Source of the DNA: an uncultured Lachnospiraceae bacterium
GTDB lineage: Bacteria; Bacillota; Clostridia; Lachnospirales; Lachnospiraceae
Direction of reading: 5' to 3'
NCBI GenBank assembly: GCA_910586755.1
Contig: CAJUJM010000111.1
Span: 65,347-129,346 of the forward strand
DNA length: 64,000 nt
Part shown: one piece after another, positions 8,223 to 17,124 of the stretch
Layout of the letters: each line of letters begins with the position of its first letter
Position numbering within the stretch: the first letter of the stretch is position 1
Notes under the pieces: model-generated
The model's database searches: none
What the model was told of the DNA's origin: nothing
Seen by the model: only the letters and a program-made list of their open reading frames with translations
Made by a program: the position numbers and the translations under genes

Positions 8223-8271
8223 TAAAAGTCTATCCGATGTAGAATTTTACAGCAAAAAAGGAGGAAATGAT

Positions 8272-8448
8272 ATGGCAATCCCCAAAGATCCCATTATGTT
8301 GTTAAGCTATATAAACACCCAGCTTAGAGATTTTTATCCTTCCGTAGAAGAATTGTGCAGCGCTCTGGATCTGGATAAACAAGATTTGGAAAATAAGATT
8401 CTTGAAGCAGGATGTCAGTATGACCCGTCTGTAAATCAGTTTCGATGA
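8272..8448 (+). CDS. DUF4250 family protein
   Basis: A small protein of 58 residues, MAIPKDPIMLLSYINTQLRD and onwards, that matches the DUF4250 pattern (Pro-Lys-Asp-Pro opening, DFYPSVEELC, ending near YDPSVNQF). The fold looks like a small helical, helix-turn-helix-like domain; the function of the family is unknown. ATG 8272 has an ideal AAAGGAGGAAATGAT site; an ATG at 8179 would overlap the upstream pilin. It lies inside the pilin gene run and is probably co-transcribed with it. Confidence 0.85.
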   Translation: MAIPKDPIMLLSYINTQLRDFYPSVEELCSALDLDKQDLENKILEAGCQYDPSVNQFR

Positions 8449-8451
8449 GAT

Positions 8452-8889
8452 ATGGATATGAACAGAAGGGAATGTTTTCCCCAAGGCGGCTTTACGGTAA
8501 TAGAAGTTATTACTGCATTGATAATTCTGGCAATTGCCGCAGCCTTGACAGTTCCCGCTTTTGAAAGCAGCAGAAAGGGGACCAGGCTTCAGGCGGCCCT
8601 TATAGAAGCAAAAACGGTTTATAATGCTGCAGAAGAATATGTGATGGAGACATTCCACAATCGCCCTGTGGATAACTTTGAGGTCCTGGATGCCTTTTCC
8701 AGCTATGACGTTACTGAACCGGAGTCCCCTCTCTATCCCTGGCTTCATGACTGTCAGATAGAGGGCGGATATATTTCAGAGCTCTATGTGAATGAACAGA
8801 CCAGAAACTTAGAGTACCTGATATATACGACTCGCAATTACACCATAAGGGTCAACAGGGATGGAAGTACAGAATACCAGGTCTGGTAA
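8452..8889 (+). CDS. Type IV prepilin-like protein
   Basis: A 145-residue prepilin with Gly-Gly-Phe-Thr-Val-Ile-Glu-Val after a 13-residue leader, a hydrophobic helix ending in VPAF, and a C-terminal domain rich in Tyr and Thr. It starts 3 bases after the stop of the DUF4250 gene with only a weak GATGAGA site, so it is probably coupled to it. ATG 8452 and ATG 8458 are both possible. It is the last gene of the pilus locus. Confidence 0.8.
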   Translation: MDMNRRECFPQGGFTVIEVITALIILAIAAALTVPAFESSRKGTRLQAALIEAKTVYNAAEEYVMETFHNRPVDNFEVLDAFSSYDVTEPESPLYPWLHDCQIEGGYISELYVNEQTRNLEYLIYTTRNYTIRVNRDGSTEYQVW

Positions 8890-8922
8890 TATGCCTGATA
8901 TTTGTATCTCCAGCCTTGCCTT

Positions 8923-9924
8923 TTAGCACCATAAAATATCCCGATTGATAGTCTGATAAAACAGATTCCGAACTTGCCGGGGATCGGTTGTCTGGCCCAA
9001 AATCCACATTAGTTTGGTTACGGATGCCTCTAAAGTCATGTCGTAAGCTTCTAAAAGTCCGAATTCTTGTTTTATCTGCCTGCCTACTTCATAGACAGAC
9101 ATATTACTGCCTTCATGGGGAACCTGAGTAGCCATAACCACAGTCTTCCCCATAGAAATCCACTTATTAATAGCCTGACGGAAATCTCCGGACTCGTAGG
9201 AAGGCAGGCCTCCCACACCGAAGGATTCAATAATCACTCCGTCATAATGCTCTGCCATGTAGTTTAACAGCCCGGCATCCATGGAAGGAATCAGCTTTAG
9301 CAGCCCAACATTGGGATTCATGGAATGGGAAAATCTTACATTTCTTTCATACAGATCCTTATCATCCAGATAAAATATTACATGTTCATCCTGAATTGCT
9401 GCAATATAGGGGAAATTAATGCTGGAAAAGGCATTGTAGCTTTTGGTGCGGTCCTTTTTCGCCCGGGTTCCGGCTATGACGCTGCCGTCGAAAACCAGAT
9501 TAACCCCGTGGGCTTTGGGACAGGACGCAAATAAAAGACTGTCTGCCAGGTTAATCCGGGCGTCTGTATTTTCCATATCAATGGGCTTTTGGGAGCCGGT
9601 AATGATAATAGGTTTTGGAGACTCCTGAATCAGATAAGAAAGGGCAGCCGCTGTATAAGCCATGGTATCTGTTCCATGGCAGATTACAAAACCATCATAC
9701 TGATGATAGTGCTCTTCTATGGCTTTTGCAATCAACAGCCAGTGCCTTGGCTCCATGCTGGTACTGTCGATATTTAAAACCTGCAAGGTATCGGCCTGGC
9801 AGAAATTTCTGCTTTTCGGGACAAAGGAGAGCAGCTCGCCGGAAGACATTACCGGCTTTAAACCGTTGCTGCTGCGCTTGCAGGCAATGGTGCCTCCAGT
9901 GCCGATCATAAGAATTCGTTTCAT
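8923..9924 (-). CDS. ansA: L-asparaginase, type I
   Basis: Hydrolyses L-asparagine to aspartate and ammonia in the cytoplasm. The 333 residues carry both asparaginase signatures: GTGGTIACKRS near the N-terminus with the nucleophilic Thr, and CHGTDTMAYTAAALS with the second catalytic Thr-Asp pair. The absence of a signal peptide and the length indicate the type I (AnsA) class. The start at 9924 has AAAGGA upstream. It converges with the pilus locus and is divergent from the cardiolipin synthase gene. Confidence 0.93.
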   Translation of the reverse strand: MKRILMIGTGGTIACKRSSNGLKPVMSSGELLSFVPKSRNFCQADTLQVLNIDSTSMEPRHWLLIAKAIEEHYHQYDGFVICHGTDTMAYTAAALSYLIQESPKPIIITGSQKPIDMENTDARINLADSLLFASCPKAHGVNLVFDGSVIAGTRAKKDRTKSYNAFSSINFPYIAAIQDEHVIFYLDDKDLYERNVRFSHSMNPNVGLLKLIPSMDAGLLNYMAEHYDGVIIESFGVGGLPSYESGDFRQAINKWISMGKTVVMATQVPHEGSNMSVYEVGRQIKQEFGLLEAYDMTLEASVTKLMWILGQTTDPRQVRNLFYQTINRDILWC

Positions 9925-9950
9925 AAGTAATCAGTCCTTTCCGGCTGGTC

Positions 9951-9979
9951 TTGTAAGCACGTTAAAACTATGTTAAAAT
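9951..9979 (+). promoter_or_regulatory. Promoter for the cardiolipin synthase gene
   Basis: TTGTAA (9951-9956), a 17-base spacer and TAAAAT (9974-9979), 40 bases before the start codon. Confidence 0.6.
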
Positions 9980-10018
9980 GTAGGAAACTTTTATAGTATT
10001 CAACGAAAGGAAATATTT

Positions 10019-11521
10019 ATGCAGATAATTTTAGAGGGATTGGGCTTTGCCTGGGAATGGCTCATAGACAATATCCTGTTTATCAACATGCTGCTGTCCA
10101 TTGGTATTGTATTCTTCCAAAGGAGAGATCCCAAAGCAGTTTGGACCTGGCTTCTTGCTTTGTATTTCATTCCCGGCTTTGGCATTTTATTTTATTTGTT
10201 ATTTGGACAGAACTTTCACAAAAACAAAATGTTCCAGATTAAAAAGGTGGAGGATCAGATGAGCTCATCCATCCGCAGTCAGGAAGAAATCATCCGGAAC
10301 TTTAATCACGAAAATATGGAGGATCCTCTGGTTCGGGATTATGGCGATCTGATTATGTATAATTTAAAGACATCAGGCAGCGTTATGACCGTCTATAATG
10401 AGATGGATATTTTTACTGATGGAGAAGCGAAATTTGAGGATTTGCGGAACTCTCTGCGTCAGGCGGAGCAATTTATCCATATTCAGTATTACATTATTAA
10501 GAATGACGAGCTTTTCGATTCCATTGTACCAATTTTGATTGATCGGGTGAGAAACGGCGTGGAAGTCCGAATCCTTTATGATGGCATGGGCGGCCGTTTT
10601 ATGCCGAAAAGACGTTGGGAAGAGCTGAAAAAAGCCGGTGTCAAGGTTGGAGTGTTCTTTCCCGCCCTGCTGGGCCGGTTAAACTTTCGTGTCAATTACC
10701 GCAATCACCGCAAAATCGTAGTCATTGACGGCACAGTAGGCTATGTGGGAGGTTTTAACATTGGCCGGGAATATATCTCCAGGGATCCTAAATTCGGTTA
10801 CTGGAGGGATACCCATTTAAAAATTACCGGGGATGCGGTTATCAGCCTTCAGATTCGTTTTGCACTGGACTGGAACTATGCAGTTCGGGAAAACCTGTTC
10901 CAGATTCCGGATTATTTTGATTCCCCCTACCGTCTGGGTATGGTGCAATCCATGCAGGAAGAGGGGAAACGCCTGGTAGCCATACAGATTGTCTCCAGCG
11001 GCCCGGATACTTTAGACCGTCAGATCCGCAACAACTATCTAGAGCTGTTTCACAAAGCCCGCAAAAACATATACATCCATACCCCCTATTTTGTTCCGGA
11101 TGACGCTGTTTTGTCAGCTCTGCGAATCGCCGCCCGTTCCGGCGTAGATGTCCGCCTGATGATCCCCTGCAAACCGGATCATCCCTTCGTATATTGGGCC
11201 ACCTACTCCTATGCCGGCGATTTGATCGAAGCGGGAGCAAAATGCTATGTCTATGACAACGGTTTTCTTCACGCAAAGGGGGTTATGGTAGACGGCCGGG
11301 TCAGTTGCTATGGCACTGCCAACATGGACATCCGAAGCTTTGAGCTAAACTTTGAAGTGAATGCAACCATATATGACGAAGCTATCACCCGGCAGCTGGA
11401 AGAAGAGTTCCAAAACGACCTCTATCACTGCCGTCAGATTACAAAAGAAGTGTACAATAGCCGCTCTTTCCTGATCCGGATGAAGGAGCAGGGCAGCCGG
11501 CTTCTTTCTCCGCTTCTGTAG
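10019..11521 (+). CDS. cls: Cardiolipin synthase
   Basis: Membrane enzyme joining two phosphatidylglycerols into cardiolipin plus glycerol. The 500 residues show two N-terminal membrane helices (about 8-25 and 38-60) and two phospholipase D HKD motifs: HRKIVVIDG with His230, and HAKGVMVDG with His418. Each is followed by the usual Gly/Asn-rich strand (GYVGGFNIG, YGTANMDIRS). Length and order are those of bacterial ClsA-type enzymes. AAAGGAAA lies upstream of ATG 10019. It has its own promoter and terminator, so it is probably monocistronic. Confidence 0.95.
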   Translation: MQIILEGLGFAWEWLIDNILFINMLLSIGIVFFQRRDPKAVWTWLLALYFIPGFGILFYLLFGQNFHKNKMFQIKKVEDQMSSSIRSQEEIIRNFNHENMEDPLVRDYGDLIMYNLKTSGSVMTVYNEMDIFTDGEAKFEDLRNSLRQAEQFIHIQYYIIKNDELFDSIVPILIDRVRNGVEVRILYDGMGGRFMPKRRWEELKKAGVKVGVFFPALLGRLNFRVNYRNHRKIVVIDGTVGYVGGFNIGREYISRDPKFGYWRDTHLKITGDAVISLQIRFALDWNYAVRENLFQIPDYFDSPYRLGMVQSMQEEGKRLVAIQIVSSGPDTLDRQIRNNYLELFHKARKNIYIHTPYFVPDDAVLSALRIAARSGVDVRLMIPCKPDHPFVYWATYSYAGDLIEAGAKCYVYDNGFLHAKGVMVDGRVSCYGTANMDIRSFELNFEVNATIYDEAITRQLEEEFQNDLYHCRQITKEVYNSRSFLIRMKEQGSRLLSPLL

Positions 11522-11564
11522 GCAGGCGCGGGGAAACGGCGAGGGGGCCTGATTTTAACAAAAC

Positions 11565-11625
11565 AAAAGGATACCGGGAAGGCTGGCGCCCAATTGCCGG
11601 GGCCGCGAAAACCGGTATCCTTTTT
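11565..11625 (+). terminator. Terminator after cls
   Basis: A 13-base stem, AAAAGGATACCGG (11565-11577) pairing with CCGGTATCCTTTT (11612-11624), with a long GC-rich loop and a T run. Confidence 0.8.
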
Positions 11626-11676
11626 GCTGCAAATCTGTTTTACTGCGAATTTTTACCACGTATTCTTTTCTGCGTC

Positions 11677-12159
11677 ATGTCTATACTATTCCCTATGAAA
11701 ACGATAAAATTTTTTCCGCGATTCTGGATCAACTTTTTTAAATGCGGCATTACCGGCTGGTGCCTGGAAGTTATGTTTACTTCTGCTGAATCTATTATAG
11801 CCGGAGATATGCGCCTGATAGGACAGACATCCCTGCTTATGTTTCCCATTTACGGAATGGGGGCCTTGCTGGGACCAATCGGCCGCCAGGTGGATCTGTG
11901 GATAGCCGATGGAAGCCAGGGGGCCGGAACCTCTCTAAATCTTATGGACAAAATGATCCGCCACGGCATGCTCTACATGGTGCTTATATTCATAGCCGAA
12001 TATTTGGCGGGTATGTTCTTGAGAGATATGGGGATCTGCCCCTGGGATTATACCGGCCGTCATTTAAATGTCAATGGCCTGATCCGTCTGGACTTTGCCC
12101 CGCTGTGGTTTCTTACAGGCCTGCTTTTTGAGCAAATTACAAGCTTGGGGAAAAGTTAA
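11677..12159 (+). CDS. CmpB-like ABC-transporter-associated membrane protein (PF06541 type)
   Basis: A 160-residue membrane protein with four or five hydrophobic segments. The pattern GWCLEV near residue 33, MFPIYGMGAL near 55-64, and CPWDYTGRHLNVNGLIRLDFAPLWF near the C-terminus is the signature of the putative ABC-transporter type IV/CmpB family, common in Firmicutes and of unknown substrate. No clear ribosome site precedes ATG 11677, and ATG 11695 (MKTIKFFPRF) is an alternative. It stands alone between cls and plsC, so no ABC partner is suggested by context. Confidence 0.75.
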   Translation: MSILFPMKTIKFFPRFWINFFKCGITGWCLEVMFTSAESIIAGDMRLIGQTSLLMFPIYGMGALLGPIGRQVDLWIADGSQGAGTSLNLMDKMIRHGMLYMVLIFIAEYLAGMFLRDMGICPWDYTGRHLNVNGLIRLDFAPLWFLTGLLFEQITSLGKS

Positions 12160-12175
12160 AATTTTTGTCTGATAC

Positions 12176-12204
12176 TTGTATTTACTCCGGGTATTTTATA
12201 TAAT
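12176..12204 (+). promoter_or_regulatory. Promoter for the plsC-pheA-DUF815-ppx-ppk run
   Basis: TTGTAT (12176-12181), a 17-base spacer and a perfect TATAAT (12199-12204), 70 bases before plsC. It would leave a 5' leader of about 60 bases. Confidence 0.65.
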
Positions 12205-12273
12205 AAAGTGATAAAGTGGAGGGCCGTCTCATAACAAAAAAGCGGCTCTGAAATAACCGGAGGACCATGACTT

Positions 12274-13011
12274 ATGATACGTTTTCTCTTAGTAGCCATT
12301 ACTCTGTTCAGCTTTTTAATTCTAAGTATTCCTATGCTGATTTATTACCATTTCCTTGGAAAAAAGGATCTGGAAAAAAAGAACCGCCAGTGTCTTAAAA
12401 TCGTCCAGTTTATGTTCCGGCTGATACTGAAGATATCAGGGGTTCGCTATACTGTACTGGGCCGGGAAAACATACCGGAGGATACTGCTGTGCTTTACAT
12501 AGGCAACCACCGCAGTTATTTTGATATTCTTATAGGTTATGCCACTGTACCCGGTCTTACCGGGTTTGTAGCTAAAAAGGAGATGGAACGATACCTTTCC
12601 TTAAGAGACTGGATGCACAATGTCAATTGCCTGTTTTTAGACCGTGAGAACATAAAAGAGGGTTTAAAAACCATTCTGAAAGGGATTGAGCAGGTAAAGA
12701 GCGGAATATCTGTGTGGATCTTTCCGGAGGGAACCCGCAACGAAAACGAAAAGCTTACCGATCTTCTGCCTTTCAAAGAGGGCAGTTTGAAAATAGCCGA
12801 AAAAAGCGGATGTCCGGTGATACCGGTGGCAATTACAGGAACTGCGGATATTTTCGAAAATCATATCCCTTTTATCCGGCCGGCTCAGGTAATCATCCAA
12901 TATGGAGAACCTATTTATTTGAAAAAGCTGCCTCCCGAGAAGAAGAAATTTTCAGGAGCATACACCCGGGATGTAATAGCGGAAATGCTGGAAAAAATAG
13001 AACAGGAGTAA
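12274..13011 (+). CDS. plsC: 1-acyl-sn-glycerol-3-phosphate acyltransferase
   Basis: Transfers a fatty acyl group to lysophosphatidic acid to make phosphatidic acid, at the inner membrane. The 245 residues have an N-terminal membrane segment (about 4-25), the catalytic NHRSYFD box (His-x4-Asp), and the substrate-binding FPEGTRNEN motif followed by PFKEGSLKIA and PVIPVAITG. GGAGG lies 10 bases before ATG 12274. It heads a tight plus-strand gene run, with pheA starting 8 bases after its stop. Confidence 0.93.
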   Translation: MIRFLLVAITLFSFLILSIPMLIYYHFLGKKDLEKKNRQCLKIVQFMFRLILKISGVRYTVLGRENIPEDTAVLYIGNHRSYFDILIGYATVPGLTGFVAKKEMERYLSLRDWMHNVNCLFLDRENIKEGLKTILKGIEQVKSGISVWIFPEGTRNENEKLTDLLPFKEGSLKIAEKSGCPVIPVAITGTADIFENHIPFIRPAQVIIQYGEPIYLKKLPPEKKKFSGAYTRDVIAEMLEKIEQE

Positions 13012-13018
13012 TGTACAT

Positions 13019-14155
13019 ATGCAGGACTTGGACTTACAGGAAATCAGACTGAAATTAGACCAAATAGATAAAAACATTACCGCTCTTTTTGAAGAACGGA
13101 TGAAGCTGTGCGGCGATGTGGCGGCTTTTAAAATTCAGACGGGAAAGGCAGTTTATGATGGAGAACGGGAAAAACAGAAGCTGAATACTGTCCGCAGCCT
13201 GGCTCATGGCGATTTTAACCAGCAGGCGGTAACAGAACTGTTTTCCCAGATGATGACCATCAGCCGGAGATACCAGTATCAACTACTTGGAGCTCAGGGC
13301 CGGATTCCTCCTGCTGGATTTGAATGTGTGGAAAAACTGAACAGAGAAAATATCCGCGTGGTGTATCAGGGGACAGAGGGAGCCTACAGCCACGGGGCGG
13401 CTCTCCGGTATTTCGGGGAAGATGTTCAGGCTTACCATGTTCCCACCTGGGAAGACGCTATGAGGGAGGTGGACGAAAACCGTGCAGATTATGCGGTTCT
13501 GCCCATTGAGAATTCTTCCGCAGGAGCAGTCAGCGATATCTACGACCTTCTGGTCCAGTATAACAATTATATAGTGGGAGAGGTGCTTTTAGAGGTAAAC
13601 CATGCGCTGCTGGGGCTTCCTGGTTCCCGGATTGATGAGATCCGCACGGTCTATTCCCATCCGCAGGCTTTGATGCAAAGCTCAAAATATCTCAATGCAA
13701 ACAAAAACTGGCGCCAGGTCAGCGTAGCCAACACTGCGGTGGCGGCCAAAAAGATATTAGAAGATGGGGATCAGACCCAGGCCGCAGTAGCCAGCGAGAC
13801 TGCCGGCCGCCTGTACGGCCTTATCCCCTTAAAAACACATATTAATCACAACGAAAACAATACTACCCGGTTCATTATTGTGACAAACCGGCCGGTTTAC
13901 CAGGAAGGGGCAAAGAAAATCAGCATTTGCTTTGAACTGCCTCACAAGAGCGGCTCCCTGTATAATATGCTGGGCAATTTTATTTTTAATAATGTGAATA
14001 TGGTAATGATTGAATCCCGACCCATACTGGATCGCAATTGGGAATACCGGTTCTTTGTAGACATTGAAGGAACTTTAGACAGCGCCCCGGTTCAAAATGC
14101 CCTGATGGGGATTGCACAGGAAGCGCCGGGGCTGCGGATTTTAGGAAATTATTAG
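13019..14155 (+). CDS. pheA: Bifunctional chorismate mutase / prephenate dehydratase (P-protein)
   Basis: Converts chorismate to prephenate and then phenylpyruvate, the committed branch to phenylalanine. Three domains are visible in 378 residues: chorismate mutase type II (about 1-90, LQEIRLKLDQIDKNITALFEER), prephenate dehydratase (about 110-290, QGTEGAYSHGAA, PIENSSAGAVSDIYDLL, NNTTRFIIV) and a C-terminal ACT domain (about 300-378) with GSLYNMLGNF and ESRPI, the feedback site for phenylalanine. It starts 8 bases after plsC and is followed by a tandem repeat with duplicated ribosome sites. Confidence 0.95.
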   Translation: MQDLDLQEIRLKLDQIDKNITALFEERMKLCGDVAAFKIQTGKAVYDGEREKQKLNTVRSLAHGDFNQQAVTELFSQMMTISRRYQYQLLGAQGRIPPAGFECVEKLNRENIRVVYQGTEGAYSHGAALRYFGEDVQAYHVPTWEDAMREVDENRADYAVLPIENSSAGAVSDIYDLLVQYNNYIVGEVLLEVNHALLGLPGSRIDEIRTVYSHPQALMQSSKYLNANKNWRQVSVANTAVAAKKILEDGDQTQAAVASETAGRLYGLIPLKTHINHNENNTTRFIIVTNRPVYQEGAKKISICFELPHKSGSLYNMLGNFIFNNVNMVMIESRPILDRNWEYRFFVDIEGTLDSAPVQNALMGIAQEAPGLRILGNY

Positions 14156-14264
14156 GAGGAAATACCCAGGGGCATACCTGTATGCCCAGAAAGCAGGGCA
14201 AAAAGGAGGAAATACCCGGGGGTATACCTGTATGCCCAGAAAGCAGGGCAAATAAGGAGGAAAT
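14154..14264 (+). repeat. Tandem 50-base repeat carrying hairpins and duplicated ribosome-binding sites
   Basis: Two near-identical units, 14154-14203 and 14204-14254, each begin AGGAGGAAATA, continue with a hairpin (GGGCATAC-CTG-TATGCCC, or GGGTATAC in unit 2) and end AGAAAGCAGGGCAA. A third AGGAGGAAAT follows and serves ATG 14265. The first two Shine-Dalgarno copies lead to ACC or ACCC, not to a start codon. The array fills the whole pheA-DUF815 gap. Confidence 0.9.
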
Positions 14265-15539
14265 ATGAATACATCGGAATTTGTACTGTACAGAAATCTG
14301 GAGAATCAGGATCTGCTGGATTCTATGACAGAGCTTCTGGACGGAGGAGAAAATGGAGGGCTGGATTCTTATGCCTGTGCAAACTGCCTGCTAGAGCTGT
14401 CTGCCAGATATGGATTTGAGGGCAACCTTTGGCATTGCTTTCTGGCTTATTGCCTGGCAACCCACGAGAATGCCTACAGTACTGCCTGCGAAATTGCAGG
14501 CCCGGTTCAGGGAACCATCAACCATCTGGCAGCCCATGATTTTGCACTTATGAAGGAGCTGTTTGATAAAGATATTACCGGGCTTCCCGGCGGCATCTGG
14601 AACCATCTGGCAGAGTTTCAAGGGGCAGATTACACCGGAAAAGTATTTAACAAGCGGATCCAGAGACGTATCGTAACTCTGGCAAAGGACTTGGAGGCGG
14701 CATACAGCATAGAAGAGTTTCAGGCTCTGGTAACCGGATTTTATAAAGAATTCGGAGTGGGCCGGTTCGGGCTTAATAAGGCATTCCGCATAGAAGAGCG
14801 GGATCTCCCCGGCGGCCGCAGGGGGACCTGGATCCAGCCCATTACCAGCATTGAGCATGTATACCTGGATGATTTGGTGGGATATGAACTTCAAAAAGAA
14901 AAACTGATTGCCAACACCGAAGCTTTTATTGAGGGAAGAGAAGCAAATAATGTCCTCCTTTACGGAGATGCAGGCACAGGAAAATCCTCCAGTGTAAAAG
15001 CGATTCTGAACCAGTATTATGAGAAAGGACTTCGGATTATCGAGGTCTACAAGCACCAGTTTTGCTGCCTTTCCGACGTACTGGAGGAAATCAAAGATCG
15101 AAATTATAAATTTATTATCTATATGGACGACTTATCCTTTGAGGATTTTGAGACAGAATATAAATACCTGAAGGCAATTATCGAAGGAGGTCTGGGCAAA
15201 AAGCCGTCTAATGTATTGATTTACGCAACCTCAAACCGCCGTCATTTGATTCGGGAGAAATTCAGCGATAAGAAAGAGATTCTGGACGATCTCCACGGAA
15301 ATGATACGGTACAGGAAAAACTTTCCCTGGTTTCCAGGTTTGGCGTTACCATTTACTTTGGGGCTCCGGACAAATTCCAGTTCCAGAAGATTGTAAAAGT
15401 ATTGGCGGATCGTTACCATATCCAGATGACAGAGGAAGAACTGTATGCGGAGGCAAATAAATGGGAGCTGTATCACGGGGGGCTTTCCGGCCGCACAGCC
15501 GCCCAGTTTATTACTCACCTGCTAGGGAAAAAGAAATAA
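14265..15539 (+). CDS. DUF815-family AAA ATPase
   Basis: A 424-residue protein. The N-terminal 190 residues are helical and of unknown role. The AAA core follows: Walker A GDAGTGKSSSVKA near residue 240, Walker B FIIYMDDLSFEDFE near 285, a sensor ATSNRRHL and a C-terminal lid. The sequence VYKHQFCCLSDVLEEI with the tight Walker B spacing is typical of DUF815, whose biological function is not established. Strong AGGAGG site at 14256-14260. It sits 12 bases before the ppx-like gene. Confidence 0.88.
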   Translation: MNTSEFVLYRNLENQDLLDSMTELLDGGENGGLDSYACANCLLELSARYGFEGNLWHCFLAYCLATHENAYSTACEIAGPVQGTINHLAAHDFALMKELFDKDITGLPGGIWNHLAEFQGADYTGKVFNKRIQRRIVTLAKDLEAAYSIEEFQALVTGFYKEFGVGRFGLNKAFRIEERDLPGGRRGTWIQPITSIEHVYLDDLVGYELQKEKLIANTEAFIEGREANNVLLYGDAGTGKSSSVKAILNQYYEKGLRIIEVYKHQFCCLSDVLEEIKDRNYKFIIYMDDLSFEDFETEYKYLKAIIEGGLGKKPSNVLIYATSNRRHLIREKFSDKKEILDDLHGNDTVQEKLSLVSRFGVTIYFGAPDKFQFQKIVKVLADRYHIQMTEEELYAEANKWELYHGGLSGRTAAQFITHLLGKKK

Positions 15540-15551
15540 GGAGGAACCTAT

Positions 15552-17120
15552 ATGGCAGCCATCCAGACATTTGCAGCAATTGACGTAAGCTCCTTTGAAA
15601 TGGAGTTGGGAATTTATGAGATTTCCCAGAAAAACGGTATCCGCGTCATTGACCGTGTACGCCATCCTATTGTCCTGGGCCGGGATGTCTATAATGGCAG
15701 AAAAATCACGTATGATACCATGGACGAAATGTGCCGGATCCTGGAAGATTTTTCCCGGATTATGAAGGGCTATAAGGTTCAGGCATACCGGGCTTACGCT
15801 ACCAGCGCCCTGAGGAATGCCAGAAATAACCAGATTGTTCTGGATCACATTAAGGTTCGCACGGATTTAGATGTGAAAATCATCAGCAATTCGGAACACC
15901 GGTTTATCAGCTATAAGGCCATTGCTGCCAAGGACGCGGAGTTTAATAAAATCATTCAGAAGGGTACGGCCATTGTGGATTCCGGTTTTGGAAGCCTGCA
16001 GCTTACCCTGTTTGACAAGGAAAGCCTGGTTACCACCCAAAACCTTCCCCTGGGAGGCCTGCGGATCCGGGAACTTTTAGCCGGTATTCCGGCTAATTTG
16101 AACCTGACCCTGGATTTAATGGGTGAGATTATAGACAATGAATTATTTACCTTCCGCAAAATTCATTTAAAAGATCGGGAGATTAAAAACATTATTGGCA
16201 TTGGGCGCAGCACCCTGTATTTATTCCAAAATAAAGAAAAGCGGGTAAGGCCTGAGTGGGTTACAGCCGACGAGGCCAAACAGTATTATCAGGATATGGT
16301 TTCTGCAAGCCTGGATACCATTGCAGTCCGGCTGGGAGTTAATACGGAGTTTGTCAGACTCCTTTTGCCCAGCGCCATGATTTATAAACGCCTTCAGGAG
16401 ATGATGGGGGCGGAGATGATCTGGCTTCCCGGCATTGACTTGTGCGACGGGATTGCTGCTGACTATGCGGAAAAGTATCGTCTGGTAAAATTTAACCATG
16501 ACTTTCAGAGAGACATTGTAATCGAGGCCCGCAACCTGGCTAAGCGTTATAAATGCCATGCCGGACACAACCAGGCAGTGGAGCTTTATGCTCTGGCCAT
16601 CTTTGACACTGCCAAACGGTATCACGGTATGGGAAAGAGGGAACGGTTACTTTTACAGATCGCGGTTCTTCTCCACTCCTGTGGTAAGTTTATCAGCATG
16701 AAAAATGCCAACGAGAGCGCCTACAATATCGTTATGTCCACAGAGATAATCGGACTGAGCCACCTGGAACGGGAAATTGTAGCCAATGTAGTCCGCTACA
16801 ATATTGGAGATTTCGAATATGACAAGGTCCACCTGGAGATGGGGATGTTTCAGAGCGGCCTGACGGATATGGATGAAAAAAATGTGACAATCCTGATTGC
16901 CAAACTGACAGGCATCCTGAGGCTGGCCAATGCAATGGACAAAAGCCACCGGCAGAAGTTAACAGGCTGCCGCATGACCATGAGAGATCAGAAACTGATC
17001 ATTACGACAGAGTATGAAGGGGATATTACTCTGGAAAAAATGTCTTTTGAACAGAGAGCGGATTTCTTCGAGGAGATCTATGGGATACGTCCAATATTAA
17101 AACAGAAAAGGAAGGGGTAG
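15552..17120 (+). CDS. ppx: Ppx/GppA-type exopolyphosphatase-like protein with HD domain
   Basis: A 522-residue protein with an actin-like Ppx/GppA fold (about 1-310) followed by an HD-type helical domain (about 315-500, LLLQIAVLLHSCGKFIS). It would release phosphate from polyphosphate or hydrolyse pppGpp. The ATSALRNARN and SEHRFISYKA motifs are clear. The two phosphate-binding loops are altered: AAIDVSSFEMEL where IDxGSNS is usual, and VDSGFGSLQL where DxGGGS is usual. Activity may therefore differ from standard Ppx. ppk begins 5 bases downstream, supporting a role in polyphosphate metabolism. Confidence 0.85.
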   Translation: MAAIQTFAAIDVSSFEMELGIYEISQKNGIRVIDRVRHPIVLGRDVYNGRKITYDTMDEMCRILEDFSRIMKGYKVQAYRAYATSALRNARNNQIVLDHIKVRTDLDVKIISNSEHRFISYKAIAAKDAEFNKIIQKGTAIVDSGFGSLQLTLFDKESLVTTQNLPLGGLRIRELLAGIPANLNLTLDLMGEIIDNELFTFRKIHLKDREIKNIIGIGRSTLYLFQNKEKRVRPEWVTADEAKQYYQDMVSASLDTIAVRLGVNTEFVRLLLPSAMIYKRLQEMMGAEMIWLPGIDLCDGIAADYAEKYRLVKFNHDFQRDIVIEARNLAKRYKCHAGHNQAVELYALAIFDTAKRYHGMGKRERLLLQIAVLLHSCGKFISMKNANESAYNIVMSTEIIGLSHLEREIVANVVRYNIGDFEYDKVHLEMGMFQSGLTDMDEKNVTILIAKLTGILRLANAMDKSHRQKLTGCRMTMRDQKLIITTEYEGDITLEKMSFEQRADFFEEIYGIRPILKQKRKG

Positions 17121-17124
17121 CTTC

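Noticed and set aside
13019..13080. Search for a T-box or trp/phe attenuator before pheA
   Set aside because: The plsC-pheA gap is 7 bases and no T-box sequence or leader peptide was seen.
14391..15056. A 221-codon minus-strand frame inside the DUF815 gene
   Set aside because: No ribosome site, no motif, and fully antisense to a conserved ATPase gene.
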